Part shown: piece by piece, positions 41,654-52,473 of the stretch
Layout of the letters: each line of letters starts with the position of its first letter
Numbering within the stretch: position 1 is the stretch's first letter
Source of the DNA: Verrucomicrobiales bacterium
Lineage (GTDB): Bacteria > Verrucomicrobiota > Verrucomicrobiia > Verrucomicrobiales > DEV007
Direction: 5' to 3'
Assembly: GCA_029213195.1 (NCBI GenBank)
Contig: JARGNI010000004.1
Span: 62,001 to 126,000, forward strand
DNA length: 64,000 bases
The notes under the pieces: model-generated
Databases searched by the model: none
What the model was told of the DNA's origin: nothing
What the model saw: the letters and a program-made list of their open reading frames with translations, nothing else
Made by a program: the position numbers and the translations under genes

Positions 41654-44600
41654 GTGTCGGAATACTCGACCATTTCCCGGTCTTCAGCAAGAGCAGAACG
41701 CCAGTCGGCGATGAGGGCATGCTGCCCGGGGGAGAGGTGAGAAAGCAATCTTCGACCCGATTCACTTACTGCCAGCCCCTCCTCTTCCAGCAAGGTAACG
41801 AGGAGACGAAGATCGATCCGCAAAGTTTTCGAGAAGGCATTTTCCGCAATCTCGAGCGCTTCCGGCAACTCCCTGCGATCGACGAGGAATCGGAGATACG
41901 ACTCGATGAACTCTGCGTGATTCCAGCGATAGCGATCCAACCCCTCGTGGTATCGCCGATAGAGTCGAAAGGCGAGATCGTCTTCGCCCAGCGCGGAAAA
42001 AAGCTCCGGGAATCGATATCGGCTCGTCAGAGTGGGAAACCAGAGATCAAGCCCCGTCTGGTGAAACAGGTCGGACCGAGCCTCCTGCATCAGGTTCTGA
42101 TGCACCTCCAGCAGACGAATCCGATCGCCGATAGCGTGATAAAACAAAACCTGCCGATAGGGCTGATGGGAAAACACCGCGGTTCCACGGACCGATTCCT
42201 GGTCGAGGATTTCACGAGCGATGACCGCACCCGTTTCGCCAAAAGCAGGAAGGGTCTCCAGGATCTGCTCTCTACGCACCTGGTCTCTCGCGCTCTTGTA
42301 GAACGAGTTTGCCACCAGTTTCAGCTCGCCCTGCAGAGATGCTACGAGTAATTCGCGCAACCAATCCGAAGAATCGGGAGCTGGGATCGCCTCCAGAACC
42401 TCGAGGGCTCCCTGTCCCTCTCGCAGCCCGGGTAGAATCGCTTCGACAAACCGACCCGCGTTGGTGGCCGGCACACCTGCCCGTGCCGACTCGAGAACCC
42501 CCACCGGAGGAGCCATTTCATAGGCAAAGTCTCGAAAGAACCCTTCCCACTCGGTTTCGGAATCGGCCCAGTTCACCACCTCCCCACTGCGCAGGGTCAG
42601 AATCTGGCCAGCGATGGCCGAACGCTGATTTCGCTGGAAAGTCTTTCGGCGCAGGAGTTGCAGGAGAGAGATGGCCTCTTCCTCTGCCCCGGCCTGAAAC
42701 GCTGCCGTGGCCATTTGCCGAGTCAGGTTCACCGGTTGCGACTCCTGGCTTTTCCTGGCAAGCTCGATCACAGCCCTCCCGGATGGCCAACCCAGGGTTT
42801 CATGAATGGAGGACGCGAGCAGAATCGCCTCTCTTTCAAGGACAGGTTCTGCCGGCACCTCGAGGATCTCATCGATCCAGACCAGGGCTTCATCATACTC
42901 CTTCCGGCCGGCAAGGGTCCGAGCACCGAGGAGGAGGTGAGTCTTTTCGATCTTCTTCCGTTCCCGATCCTCGCGCAGCAACTGCAGCAGAGCCTCCTCT
43001 TCTCCTCGAACCCGATACACTTCGATGAGGGCAGCCCGGTAGGGAACATATCCACGACTGGAAATGGGAGGCTTCCCGCTTCCCACCTCGGGACGGCGGC
43101 TCAGGGGAACGAGGCGGTCGAGATCGCGACTGTGGAGCAGAAACCTCGCTCTCTGTTCCGTGAGATACTCCGAGGTCAGCCCGGGGGGAGCTGGAAATTC
43201 ACGAGCGTTGATCTGCTCGATCACAGCAAGGGCGGGACCGGGGTCGAGAGCCTCGTTGCTCGCCTCGAAAAGCCCCTGAAGCGGAGCGTAGTCCCGATCC
43301 CGCTTCATCGCTTCCGCCCGAAAGACCGGGATCGCCTCGCGATGGAGCCCCACACTTTCCAGCCTCCGTGCAAGCTCAAGAAAACTGTCGGGTTCTTTCA
43401 GCCCTCCCCACAACTCTGCGACCTCTCGGCTTCGTTCGGAACCGGCGAAATTTTCGAGCTGGAGAACTCTTCGATCGATTTCGTATTGCTCGTATTCCGC
43501 CAGCACCGATTCATCGCGAGGAATCACGGAGAGATCCCCACCGAGAGCCTCGAAGAGAGCAACGCGATTTTCTTCGCTCGTGGTCGGAATCCGATTCCCG
43601 TAGTATCGAAGCAGCTGCGCCATCCGCTGCCAGCTCTGGATCTGTTCGTAACGGACCTGGTCGGCATCTGCTGATCGGGGCCGAATGACCCTCATCTGCC
43701 GCTCTACGAGCTGGGATAGCAAATCGATCGCGGTCTTCTCGTTCCCACCGGCAATCGCGAGGAGAATCTCTCGCTCGAGACGATCCGACTTGGTCAGGAA
43801 GTCTCCCTCTTCACTCGTCGCCGCAAACTCGGCAAGGTAGCGCTGCCGTTCCAGATCATCTGGAAACAGGCTCAATCGTTCGGTCAACGCGGTCAGAAAA
43901 TAGCCATCGCTCTTGTTCCTCGAGCCCGCCCTGAGATGGGAAAGAGAACGTTCCAGGTAGCGCTCGCGGGCTTCACGATGACCGGCCCATCCGGCAACCT
44001 GGGAGAGGGCGAAGAGAAATCCGCCCTGCTCACCCAGCTCGTCCGACGCGAATTTTTCGCCGAGATGAAACCCCTCTTCGTATCGGCCCTGCTTCCGGAG
44101 CTCGGTGAAGAAGTGCTCTCCGAGCTTGGGATGAAACGAGATCTCGTCGAACAGGGAATAGAGCCAGTCGCGATCGAGAAGCGGATCCGAAGGCTGATCC
44201 TTGAGCAGGAGAAAGGCCGCAATTGCAGCATAGGTCGCACGAGGCTGCCGGCCCTCGTCGCGCCGGGCCTCCGGCTGCGCCCAACTCGCGAGAGATCCCT
44301 GCTCGCCACAGAGGGACTGGAGATAGCAGAAGAGAAACCGGTCGAGATGGGTTTCCTTCCAGGAGCGTTCCTCGATCAGCTCGGCGAGGACAGCGCGGTT
44401 GTTCGTGTGACGGGCTACCCAGATCCTCTCGACGAGAGGGCGCGAGGCATCGAGGAAGGGCTTCGCCCATTCCTCCGCGGTTCCCAGATCACGAGCAATC
44501 CGGGAGGCCTCCTCGAGCGCTCGCAGTCGGATCATGGCCTCCTCGCCGGGAAGATAGGAAAGCTCGGGGCGAGGTTCTTCGAGATTCTCGGCAATCTCAT

Positions 44601-47600
44601 CCTGCAAATCTCCTCCCAGGTAGGGAAACTCTTCCACGGAGAAAATGAAGGGAAGCAGCTCACTCCCCTGTGCGAGCGTTTCCGCCTCGGGATGGCTCGA
44701 CACCTCGATCAAGGGAAGCGCCCTCTCCTGGACTTCCTCGGAAAAAACCACGTCCCCGGTTCTCTCCAACACCGATTGGTAGTGGGAAAACGCTTCCTCG
44801 TGTTTCTGACGAGTCTGGAGGAGCAGGGCGAGACGGAAGCGGATGGGGAGATCCCATTCCCGGAGAGCCAGCAACTTCTTCAACGTGCGCTCGGCAGACT
44901 CCGCATCTCCGTTCTTCAGATAGGTGTCCACAAGATCCTCGAGGAAATCGGGCTCACGACCGAACTTGCTCTCGAGTCGTCTTCGCAGCCGATCCGCCTC
45001 CTCGACACGCAGGTCTTTTTCCAGCATCGCGACAAGGGATTCCCAATGCTCGAGCTGTCCTCCCTCGTCCCGCGCGAGGAGTTGTCTCCGATAGTAGATG
45101 GCGGAATCGAGATCTCCCAGTTCATCGGCGAGGCGGCCCAACTCGTCGAGGAGGCCTTCGCGCTGACCCGACATGTAGTAGGCCTTTTTCAGTTGTTCGA
45201 AGGCCTTCTTCTCGTTTTCCGCAGCGAGATAGACTCGCGCCAAGGCTTCGGGATAGAAAGCATCGAAGGGCTTTTGTTGCGCCAGGTCGGTGTATCGCTC
45301 GAGAAGCCAATCGAGTAGAAAGTGCGAACGAGCCGCCGTCAGCTGGGTATCGAGCTGCTTCCGTCGCTGTAGCTCATCCGATTCTCGCTCGATGAGGTCG
45401 AGTTGTACCTCGAGCGCCTCCTCGGGCCGACCATTCTCCATCATCGCGGTGGAGAGTTGTTTCACGATCCGGCGCTTCTCGAAGATGTTGGCATCTCGGT
45501 AGGCGCGCTGCCATACCTCGACCTGCTTTCCGGGGCTGCCCTGCCTTTGATACACCTTCGCCAGGGTCGCGAGCGTGTTGAGGGAAGCATCGGGCTTCGC
45601 GACCAACTCTTTGAGCTCTCGGATCGCCTCGTCTTCGAAACCCAGCTCGAATCGCATCTCGGCTTTTCGATGCAGGTATTCGTCCGCATTCTCGGGATCA
45701 ATTTCTGCGAGCGTCGCGAGATGCTTGACCATCAGGGTCGGTCGCTCATTCAAAACCGCGAGTTCCAGGAGCATCTCCTCGTGGGGGATCATCGGCTTTC
45801 CCGCCTCAGCGGTTGCCTTGACGAGTTGCTCGTAACACTCCTGGTTGTCCTGAAGTTTGAGCGCCCACCACGCTGCCCGATAACGAAGGGGAGCACTGGG
45901 AGTCTCATTGGCCGCCTTCTTGATCTCTCCGTAGTAGGCCATGAGCTCTTCCGGAGGAGGCTCATCTCCGGGACGACCGACCCGGGAGGCGGCAGCGGCG
46001 AGTCGACGATACTGGGCGAGGCTCTGGATGGTGCCTCCCTTCAGAATGTTCAAGTCCTCTTCCAGTTCGGGCTCGGTCGAGTAATGCCCCCGCATCAGGC
46101 TGAACAATCGCTGATCGACATCGGCACGCTCGACGTAGGATTCCTTCCCATTCCAGATCTCCTCCAACTGTTTCACGGCGGCATCGAATTCATCGGAATC
46201 CACGAGGAGATCGGCGCGGGTCGTGAGAATACTGGTATTCTCCGGGTCCAGCTCGATCGCCGCGTCAATGGACTGCATAGCCCGGTCGAGCTCCCCGAGG
46301 TCGCGATACACAGCCGCCACCTGCTGCAACCGGCGCGCTTTCTCCCGGGGCGCCTCCTGCGCCGCCTCGATGTGGTTCTTGAGGGTTTCCCGCGCTTTCT
46401 CCTTTCGTCCCCGTTCGTGAAGGAACCGAGCCAACTCGATGGGGACGGCGGTATCCGCAATCGCCCCCGAGCTTTCCATCCGGCGGGAGAGGAGCTGCTC
46501 GACGAGGCGATCGAGGTAATTTTCCCGGGCAAAGTCGATGATCTCGCGGCTTTCCTCCTCGGACACATCCTGCTCTTCGAGATAGGTTTCGAGAATCTCT
46601 TCCGCTCTCTTCTTGTTCTCGTCGTTCAACGAGATCTGGGCGCGGAGGAGAACGAGATGGAGCGGAATTTTTTCCTGTCCCTCGAAGGCAACTTCGAGGA
46701 CTCGGGCGGCCTCTTCGTAGCGATCATTGCGCATCAAGACTCGAGTCAGGCGAAGTCGATAGTCGAGCTGGGACGGCACCCGTTCGACCAACCGATGCAG
46801 CGAAGACTCTTCTCCTGCGGGATCGGCCGTGAGGCGGTAGAACTCGGACAGATCATGCAAGGCCTTCTCGGTCGGGTTTTCTCCCTCCGCTGCGGCGGAC
46901 AGTTCTTCCTCCAAGGAGTCCAATTTTTCAAAACGCTCGTGGATCTGAACGAGGCGCGAGAAGAGACTCCCATAGTCATTGGATCGGAAATGAAGCATCG
47001 CGAGTCCGGCACGCGCCGACTCCGTCGCCGCCGGGAAATCACTGATAAGTTCATTGAGCCGAGTCAACTCCAGCAAGGCATCCACCCTCTCCCGCGCTTC
47101 GTCCGACTGGGACAATTCGGCAAGGACCGAGCGAGCGGCTTCGGTCTCCCCCACCTCGAGCAGAAGCGCAACGATCCGCGAACGTAGATCGTTCTTTTCC
47201 GGAAAGGTTCGAAGCAAGTCATTCCAGGTCTGGACGGCTTCCTCCACCTGCCCCTGGAGTCGATGCAACTCCGCTTTTCGCAATCGCATCGCCACGCCAT
47301 CTTCCTCTGCGAGAGGAACCTGCTCTGCCAGGCGGGTGTAGAGAGAGAGGGCCTTGTTGTAGCGCTTCTCCCGATCGTTGATTTCCGCGAGCGCCTGGAG
47401 AGCGTGGCGATTCTCCGGAGCCAGTTCGAGGGCTTCGCTGTAGACGGCCCTGGCCTGATCCAGATCTCCCGATTTCCGTAGAAGATGAGCAAAGAGGATC
47501 TTGGGAATGGCCTTCTCGGCGCTCGAAGCCTTGCCCAGGTAATCGAGGAGCAATGCCACCTGTCCCTTCTTCTCATACAAATCCCAGAGCAGAGTCAGGA

Positions 47601-47784
47601 CGCTCCCATATTCCGGGTCTTTCTGGAGAAGCTTGATGTAGTGGTTTGCGAGTCGTGTGTCGGTCTCCGTCCACTTTTCCTGCAGGAGAGCCTCTGCATC
47701 ATCCTGGCTGACAAGGTCGCCAGTCCAAAGACTCCCCGCCACGGTCAAGAGGACCAGGAGCTTGCAGGAAATCTTTGTGTTCAC
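41647..47784 (-). CDS. Giant secreted tetratricopeptide-repeat protein (2045 aa)
   Basis: 2045 residues from GTG 47784, which directly precedes a signal peptide (NTKISCKLLVLLTVAGSLW). The rest is helical TPR-like repeats from end to end: ALELAPENRHALQALAEI, AIELDPENTSILTTRADLL, EIDPENADEYLHRKAEM, AYYMSGQREGLLDELG. No enzymatic domain is visible. Such scaffolds organise envelope or exported complexes. It is divergent from the phzF-like gene and overlaps the downstream lipoprotein gene. Repeat number was not counted exactly. Confidence 0.85.
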   Translation of the reverse strand: MNTKISCKLLVLLTVAGSLWTGDLVSQDDAEALLQEKWTETDTRLANHYIKLLQKDPEYGSVLTLLWDLYEKKGQVALLLDYLGKASSAEKAIPKILFAHLLRKSGDLDQARAVYSEALELAPENRHALQALAEINDREKRYNKALSLYTRLAEQVPLAEEDGVAMRLRKAELHRLQGQVEEAVQTWNDLLRTFPEKNDLRSRIVALLLEVGETEAARSVLAELSQSDEARERVDALLELTRLNELISDFPAATESARAGLAMLHFRSNDYGSLFSRLVQIHERFEKLDSLEEELSAAAEGENPTEKALHDLSEFYRLTADPAGEESSLHRLVERVPSQLDYRLRLTRVLMRNDRYEEAARVLEVAFEGQEKIPLHLVLLRAQISLNDENKKRAEEILETYLEEQDVSEEESREIIDFARENYLDRLVEQLLSRRMESSGAIADTAVPIELARFLHERGRKEKARETLKNHIEAAQEAPREKARRLQQVAAVYRDLGELDRAMQSIDAAIELDPENTSILTTRADLLVDSDEFDAAVKQLEEIWNGKESYVERADVDQRLFSLMRGHYSTEPELEEDLNILKGGTIQSLAQYRRLAAAASRVGRPGDEPPPEELMAYYGEIKKAANETPSAPLRYRAAWWALKLQDNQECYEQLVKATAEAGKPMIPHEEMLLELAVLNERPTLMVKHLATLAEIDPENADEYLHRKAEMRFELGFEDEAIRELKELVAKPDASLNTLATLAKVYQRQGSPGKQVEVWQRAYRDANIFEKRRIVKQLSTAMMENGRPEEALEVQLDLIERESDELQRRKQLDTQLTAARSHFLLDWLLERYTDLAQQKPFDAFYPEALARVYLAAENEKKAFEQLKKAYYMSGQREGLLDELGRLADELGDLDSAIYYRRQLLARDEGGQLEHWESLVAMLEKDLRVEEADRLRRRLESKFGREPDFLEDLVDTYLKNGDAESAERTLKKLLALREWDLPIRFRLALLLQTRQKHEEAFSHYQSVLERTGDVVFSEEVQERALPLIEVSSHPEAETLAQGSELLPFIFSVEEFPYLGGDLQDEIAENLEEPRPELSYLPGEEAMIRLRALEEASRIARDLGTAEEWAKPFLDASRPLVERIWVARHTNNRAVLAELIEERSWKETHLDRFLFCYLQSLCGEQGSLASWAQPEARRDEGRQPRATYAAIAAFLLLKDQPSDPLLDRDWLYSLFDEISFHPKLGEHFFTELRKQGRYEEGFHLGEKFASDELGEQGGFLFALSQVAGWAGHREARERYLERSLSHLRAGSRNKSDGYFLTALTERLSLFPDDLERQRYLAEFAATSEEGDFLTKSDRLEREILLAIAGGNEKTAIDLLSQLVERQMRVIRPRSADADQVRYEQIQSWQRMAQLLRYYGNRIPTTSEENRVALFEALGGDLSVIPRDESVLAEYEQYEIDRRVLQLENFAGSERSREVAELWGGLKEPDSFLELARRLESVGLHREAIPVFRAEAMKRDRDYAPLQGLFEASNEALDPGPALAVIEQINAREFPAPPGLTSEYLTEQRARFLLHSRDLDRLVPLSRRPEVGSGKPPISSRGYVPYRAALIEVYRVRGEEEALLQLLREDRERKKIEKTHLLLGARTLAGRKEYDEALVWIDEILEVPAEPVLEREAILLASSIHETLGWPSGRAVIELARKSQESQPVNLTRQMATAAFQAGAEEEAISLLQLLRRKTFQRNQRSAIAGQILTLRSGEVVNWADSETEWEGFFRDFAYEMAPPVGVLESARAGVPATNAGRFVEAILPGLREGQGALEVLEAIPAPDSSDWLRELLVASLQGELKLVANSFYKSARDQVRREQILETLPAFGETGAVIAREILDQESVRGTAVFSHQPYRQVLFYHAIGDRIRLLEVHQNLMQEARSDLFHQTGLDLWFPTLTSRYRFPELFSALGEDDLAFRLYRRYHEGLDRYRWNHAEFIESYLRFLVDRRELPEALEIAENAFSKTLRIDLRLLVTLLEEEGLAVSESGRRLLSHLSPGQHALIADWRSALAEDREMVEYSDTW

Positions 47785-47896
47785 AATCCGAGAGGGGTAG
47801 AAAGAGAGACCGACTTTTCCAACGAAGGCGTTGACGATAGAACGGTAGGCGATTCCGCGAATTCCGTCAACGACACCCAACTCCTGTCCCTGTCCC

Positions 47897-48694
47897 ATGA
47901 TTCAGACGATTTTTCAGGTCGATGCTTTTGCTCGAGAGATCTTCCAGGGGAATCCAGCGGCCGTCATCCCCCTCGCAGAATGGTTGCCGGACAAAACGAT
48001 GCAGGCCATCGCGATGGAGAATCAACTCTCCGAGACCGCCTTTCTCCGTGTCTCTTCCGATGGCTATGGGCTTCGCTGGTTTACCCCGACCATCGAGGTG
48101 GATCTCTGTGGTCATGCCACCCTGGCGACTGCCCACGTGCTTTTCGAAGATCTGCAGACCAGGGAAGAAATCGTCTCGTTTCAGACCCACAGCGGCATCC
48201 TATCGGTTCGTCGAGATATCGACGGTTATGCGATGGATCTCCCGGCCGATCCGCCGAATCCGGTTTCTGGATACGAGGAAATTCTCCAGAAAGCACTCGG
48301 GCATCGACCGGACGCGGTTCTCCAGGGCCGGGACGACCTCGTCGCGATCCTGGAAAGCGAGGAGCAGATTCGTGATCTCGCTCCCGATTTTCGGCAGATT
48401 GCGACGCTGCCCTTTCGAGGTCTCATCGTCAGTGCTCCCGGCGAATCCTTCGATTTCGTTTCCCGCTGCTTTTTTCCTCAATCGGGAATCGATGAGGATC
48501 CGGTCACTGGATCCGCTCACGCCACCCTGGCTCCCTACTGGGTCGCTCGGCTTTCGCGTCACAAGCTGCGCGCGCGACAACTTTCGAAACGCGGGGGAAA
48601 TGTGACCTGCCGCTTTCACGAAGATCGGGTCACCCTCATCGGAAATGCGGTGACCTACCTCCGAGGAGAATACTTTCTCCCGGAAGCAACCTGA
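47897..48694 (+). CDS. PhzF-family isomerase/epimerase
   Basis: 265 residues. The N-terminal VDAFAREIFQGNPAAVI, catalytic Glu46 in NQLSETAF, RWFTPTIEVDLCGHATLATAH and DEDPVTGSAHATLAPYW are family hallmarks (two diaminopimelate-epimerase-like halves). PhzF itself isomerises dihydrohydroxyanthranilate, but most relatives have unknown substrates and no phenazine genes are present, so only the fold is assigned. 112 bases separate it from the divergent TPR gene. Confidence 0.88.
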   Translation: MIQTIFQVDAFAREIFQGNPAAVIPLAEWLPDKTMQAIAMENQLSETAFLRVSSDGYGLRWFTPTIEVDLCGHATLATAHVLFEDLQTREEIVSFQTHSGILSVRRDIDGYAMDLPADPPNPVSGYEEILQKALGHRPDAVLQGRDDLVAILESEEQIRDLAPDFRQIATLPFRGLIVSAPGESFDFVSRCFFPQSGIDEDPVTGSAHATLAPYWVARLSRHKLRARQLSKRGGNVTCRFHEDRVTLIGNAVTYLRGEYFLPEAT

Positions 48695-48749
48695 GCAAGA
48701 GATCCCCGTCCCGGGAAAATCCGATCTGCGAGCTCGCTTACCCGAAAGT

Positions 48750-50201
48750 CTAAAAGTCGAGATAGACTTCCGCACGCCGGTTCTGGGAGCGTCCGACCGG
48801 ATTGTCGGTTCCGTCCGGCTTGAAGTTCGGCTTTCTCGGCTTGGATTCCCCAAACGATTCGGTGATGACCTGATCGGGCGAGACTCCCATGGAGATGAGG
48901 GCATTCCGAATCGAAGCCGCTCGATTGTTGCTGAGCGCTTCGTTGTATTGATCGGTTCCGAGAGCATCCGCATGGCCATTGATTCGGATCACTCGATCGG
49001 CACCCTGACTCAGGATATCCGCAATGATCGCGAGCTGTCGGTTTCCGCGGGGAGTCACTTTTTCGTCATCGAATTCAAAATAGAGCACCAGGGAATCTCC
49101 TCCCATCGGATCCTCCACGATCGGGCTGTAGGCCACATCGCCACCGCCCGCCTGGCTGGCGAGGGCAGAGAGCACCTTCGAAAAGGTCAGTCCATTGACC
49201 TTCCACCCTTCGCTTTTCCCAAGCTCGAGAGCGAACTCGGAACCCATCGTTTCGGCCTGGATGCGAGTCAGCACCCAGGTGATGTCGTCTCGCGACAGGG
49301 TAACGACCATGGGGCGTTCTTCTCGCAGATCGAATCCGCCTTCCTCGACGGCAATCATGAGCGCCGCGACCCGCTCATCGGTCACCATGGCCGGATCGGA
49401 AAGAGCGCGCGCCGCCTGGAAGTCACGTCTCACGATGGCTTTGGAGAAGGCGTGGGCAATCGTCAGAGCATCCGCATCAGCAGCCCCGATCGCGAGAGGA
49501 GCAGGCTCGGCCGGATCGTTTGGCTTGGGAGTCACCGACGGATCGCCGTTGGCAGGAGCTGGGTTACCCGGCGTCGGTTTGGTTTCCGAAGGACTCACCT
49601 GGGTGAGGTCCAGGGGAAGGCTGACCTTGTCGAACTGAAAGGGATCCGTGCTCGTTCCCGCCAGATCCACATAGATGGTTTCACCCGCATCATCGGCCTC
49701 AGGGGTTTCCGCTGCCGGGACAAAGTTCAAAGCCCATCGCACCGAAGCCGCCGACTTCGAGAGCTCCGACGCTGGTTTCTTCGGATCGAGCTTCAACTTC
49801 GGCGATTCGATGATGCGCTTGACCTCCGGCCGGATGGCAGGAGCCACCGCATCCTCGCCAACGTAACCCAGAAAGGCATCGAAATCCTTTCCTCCAATCT
49901 TTTCTGCCAGTGCCCCCATGGCTTTTTCCGGAGAACGAAATGTCGTTTCCTCCTTTTTCTCGCCATCTGGTTTCGCCTGAGTGATTTCCTCCTTCTTCTC
50001 TGGCGAATCCGCCGGATCTTTCGGCTTCTCCGGAGTCACAGGGTCGGTCGGCTTTTTCACCGGTGTTTCGACCTGCTCGGAGGGACTTTCCGGTTCTTCA
50101 GGCAGTTCAACTTTCTCACCCTTCTGATTGAGAACAATCAGCGAAGTGGTGACTCCTATGGCAAGGATGCCAAAAAATACAATCGCAGACGTTTTGGTCA
50201 T
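48750..50201 (-). CDS. OmpA-family protein with N-terminal anchor
   Basis: 483 residues from ATG 50201. A membrane anchor (AIVFFGILAIGVTTSLIVLN) is followed by a long Pro/Glu/Lys linker (about 25-90), a middle region with two DUF-like repeats, and a C-terminal OmpA peptidoglycan-binding domain: LYFEFDDEKVTPRGNRQL, RINGHADALGTDQYNEALSNNRA split over the motif, and QNRRAEVYL. It would tether the inner membrane to peptidoglycan, as in MotB- or TolR-linked proteins. It follows hisS by 79 bases. Confidence 0.82.
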   Translation of the reverse strand: MTKTSAIVFFGILAIGVTTSLIVLNQKGEKVELPEEPESPSEQVETPVKKPTDPVTPEKPKDPADSPEKKEEITQAKPDGEKKEETTFRSPEKAMGALAEKIGGKDFDAFLGYVGEDAVAPAIRPEVKRIIESPKLKLDPKKPASELSKSAASVRWALNFVPAAETPEADDAGETIYVDLAGTSTDPFQFDKVSLPLDLTQVSPSETKPTPGNPAPANGDPSVTPKPNDPAEPAPLAIGAADADALTIAHAFSKAIVRRDFQAARALSDPAMVTDERVAALMIAVEEGGFDLREERPMVVTLSRDDITWVLTRIQAETMGSEFALELGKSEGWKVNGLTFSKVLSALASQAGGGDVAYSPIVEDPMGGDSLVLYFEFDDEKVTPRGNRQLAIIADILSQGADRVIRINGHADALGTDQYNEALSNNRAASIRNALISMGVSPDQVITESFGESKPRKPNFKPDGTDNPVGRSQNRRAEVYLDF

Positions 50202-50280
50202 GGGGCAGAGGGGCGAAGATCGAAGAGACTCCCCAATGTAGCAGAACGCTTTCCAATCGAAACCGAAAATCTCGCAAGCG

Positions 50281-51531
50281 CTAAGAATCAAGCGCCTCCA
50301 GAATCGTGTCCGGCGTTGCTTTGACCTCCGAACGCGCGGCGAGATTCTTGACGCTGACCTCGGGAAACTCGCTGCCAACGATCACCGCATGCTTCGCGCC
50401 AGCCTGCTCCGCAGCCTGGAATTGCTTGCCCACCTTGGCCTCGCCGAAGGAAAAGTGAACCCGCTTTCCCGCTTCTCGAAGTCGCTGAATGATCCCGGCC
50501 GCCTCGGCCTGCTTCCCCGGATCGGCTACGATCACGAAGACTTCGATGGCGCGATCTGCCTCGATCGCCTCGGTCAACAGCTTGTCAGGACCGGGCGTCT
50601 CGCGCACGAGGTCGGTGATGACCATGTCTCCCATCGCAAATCCACAGGCGGGAAGGTCGACGCCTCCAATCAAGTTCAGCAGCTGGTCGTAGCGACCGCC
50701 CCCGGCCACCGCCCTCATGCCTTTGCCGATATCGAAAATCTCGAAAACGGGTCCCGTGTAGTAAGCGAGACCTCGCACGATGCTGAGGTCCACCTCGAGA
50801 TAGGAGGCAAACCCACGGGCGGCTAAGTCATCGAGGATCCCCTGGAGATCCGTGGAAGCATCCGCCCCACTCTCAAGGAACTCGCGAATCTGGGGGAGAG
50901 AAAGACCGATCGCCTCCAACTGGCTGGCGGTCTTTTCTTCCGCTGTTCGCTCCATCTTGTCGATGATCTGGAGGAAGGTGGTGATATCCTCTTCGGCGAC
51001 GGAATTCTTTTGCGCAAACTCCACCCAGGCATTGCGATCGCTGATTCGAATCCGAAAATCCTGATCGGTGAAACCGAGCTCACGCATCAGGTCGATGGCC
51101 AGCGCGACCAGTTCGGCATCGGCAAGCCGCGAGTCTTCCCCGAGGATATCGCAATTGAACTGGTAGAATTCCCGTCCGCGTCCCTTCTGGTGTTTCTCGT
51201 AGCGAAAAAACTGTCCGATCGCAAACCAACGGAGGGGTTTCCGGAAGTCCCGCTGTCGAGCCGCCGCCATCCGCGCCAGCGTCGGGGTCAGTTCCGGACG
51301 CATCGAGACATCGCGCTCTCCCTTGTCCTCGAAACAGAAGAGCTGGTTTACAATTTCGTCTCCACTCTTTCGACGATAAAGCTCCGTGGGCTCGAGAATG
51401 GGGCCTTCATACTCCACAAAGCCATAGCGACGCGCGACCCGTCGCCAGACATCGAAGATGTAGTTGCGAGCCGCACAGTCTTCCGGAAAAAAATCGCGAA
51501 ATCCCGGGAGGGTTTGAAACTTCTGAGCCAT
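50281..51531 (-). CDS. hisS: Histidyl-tRNA synthetase
   Basis: 416 residues, class II. Motif 2 RWFAIGQFFRYE, HisA signatures VRGLAYYTGPVFEIFD and motif 3 AGGGRYDQL, plus the N-terminal LPGFRDFFPEDCAARNYI. The C-terminal anticodon-binding domain (VFVIVADPGKQAEAAGIIQRL) is complete. It charges tRNA-His. It precedes the OmpA-like gene on the minus strand and follows purU by 48 bases. Confidence 0.95.
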   Translation of the reverse strand: MAQKFQTLPGFRDFFPEDCAARNYIFDVWRRVARRYGFVEYEGPILEPTELYRRKSGDEIVNQLFCFEDKGERDVSMRPELTPTLARMAAARQRDFRKPLRWFAIGQFFRYEKHQKGRGREFYQFNCDILGEDSRLADAELVALAIDLMRELGFTDQDFRIRISDRNAWVEFAQKNSVAEEDITTFLQIIDKMERTAEEKTASQLEAIGLSLPQIREFLESGADASTDLQGILDDLAARGFASYLEVDLSIVRGLAYYTGPVFEIFDIGKGMRAVAGGGRYDQLLNLIGGVDLPACGFAMGDMVITDLVRETPGPDKLLTEAIEADRAIEVFVIVADPGKQAEAAGIIQRLREAGKRVHFSFGEAKVGKQFQAAEQAGAKHAVIVGSEFPEVSVKNLAARSEVKATPDTILEALDS

Positions 51532-51579
51532 GGGCGGAGTCTACCGGGAATTCGGTCGATTTCCAGAGGTTCCCGCTGA

Positions 51580-52452
51580 TCAACCGAAAACAACCGTGCG
51601 ATTCGAGTCGACCAGCGTCCGTCGATTCAGGTGCAACCAGACGGCACGAGAGAGAACGCTCTGCTCCAGGGCTCTGCCCTTTCGCACGAAGTCATGCACC
51701 GAATCGCTGTGGGAGACCGGAGTCACCCCCTGAGCGATGATGGGACCTTCGTCGAGATCCTCGGTGACATAGTGGCTCGTCGCTCCGACGAGCTTGACGC
51801 CCCTTTTGTGGGCGGAATGATACGGGCGGGCCCCCGGAAACGCGGGGAGAAAGGAGTGATGGATGTTGATGATCCGATTCGGAAATGCCTCGGTCATCAA
51901 GGGACTCAGGATCTGCATATAGCGAGCCAGGATGATCAGATCGATCTGGTTTTCCCGAAGCAACTCGATCTGGCGCTTCTCCTGCTCGATCTTGTTCTCC
52001 TTGGTAATCGGGAGATGATGAAAGGGGATCCGAAATCGATCCGCTATGCTCTGCAGGTCTTCCCGATTGCTGATGATCAGCGGCACCTCCATCCGGAGTT
52101 CCCCACTTTCGTGTCGGGAAAGCAGGTCGTAGACACAATGATTGTCCCTCGTGATGAACAGGGCGACGCGCGGCGTGATGTCTGAAAAGGAAAGCGAACA
52201 ATTCAGATCATATTTTTCCACCAAGGGTGCCAGGGCAGCGGTAATCTCGTCCCGAGGCACGGCAAAGCCCTCGATCTCCCACTCGACCCGCATGAAGAAG
52301 GAACCATTTTCGATATCCACATGCTGATCGATATCGACGATGTTCCCCTCGTTCTGGAAGAGAAAATCGGAAAGAGCCGCAACGATTCCCGGCTGGTCGC
52401 GGCAGGAGACGAGGAGGATCGCCGTATCGGTGTCTTTGAGAAGTGAACTCAC
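51580..52452 (-). CDS. purU: Formyltetrahydrofolate deformylase
   Basis: 290 residues from GTG 52452; the longer upstream frame runs through the tRNA and is not used. An N-terminal ACT domain ([21 protein letters not shown]) regulates activity; the catalytic domain has [12 protein letters not shown], the His of [18 protein letters not shown] and the Asp in [12 protein letters not shown]. It splits 10-formyl-THF to THF and formate, feeding PurT or balancing one-carbon pools. It starts 21 bases after the tRNA 3' end. Confidence 0.93.
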   Translation of the reverse strand: MSSLLKDTDTAILLVSCRDQPGIVAALSDFLFQNEGNIVDIDQHVDIENGSFFMRVEWEIEGFAVPRDEITAALAPLVEKYDLNCSLSFSDITPRVALFITRDNHCVYDLLSRHESGELRMEVPLIISNREDLQSIADRFRIPFHHLPITKENKIEQEKRQIELLRENQIDLIILARYMQILSPLMTEAFPNRIINIHHSFLPAFPGARPYHSAHKRGVKLVGATSHYVTEDLDEGPIIAQGVTPVSHSDSVHDFVRKGRALEQSVLSRAVWLHLNRRTLVDSNRTVVFG

Positions 52453-52473
52453 GGTTCCGGCCAGAAAGAAAAG

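Noticed and set aside
47897-48694. Phenazine biosynthesis gene
   Set aside because: PhzF-like proteins are widespread without phenazines, and no other phz gene is present.
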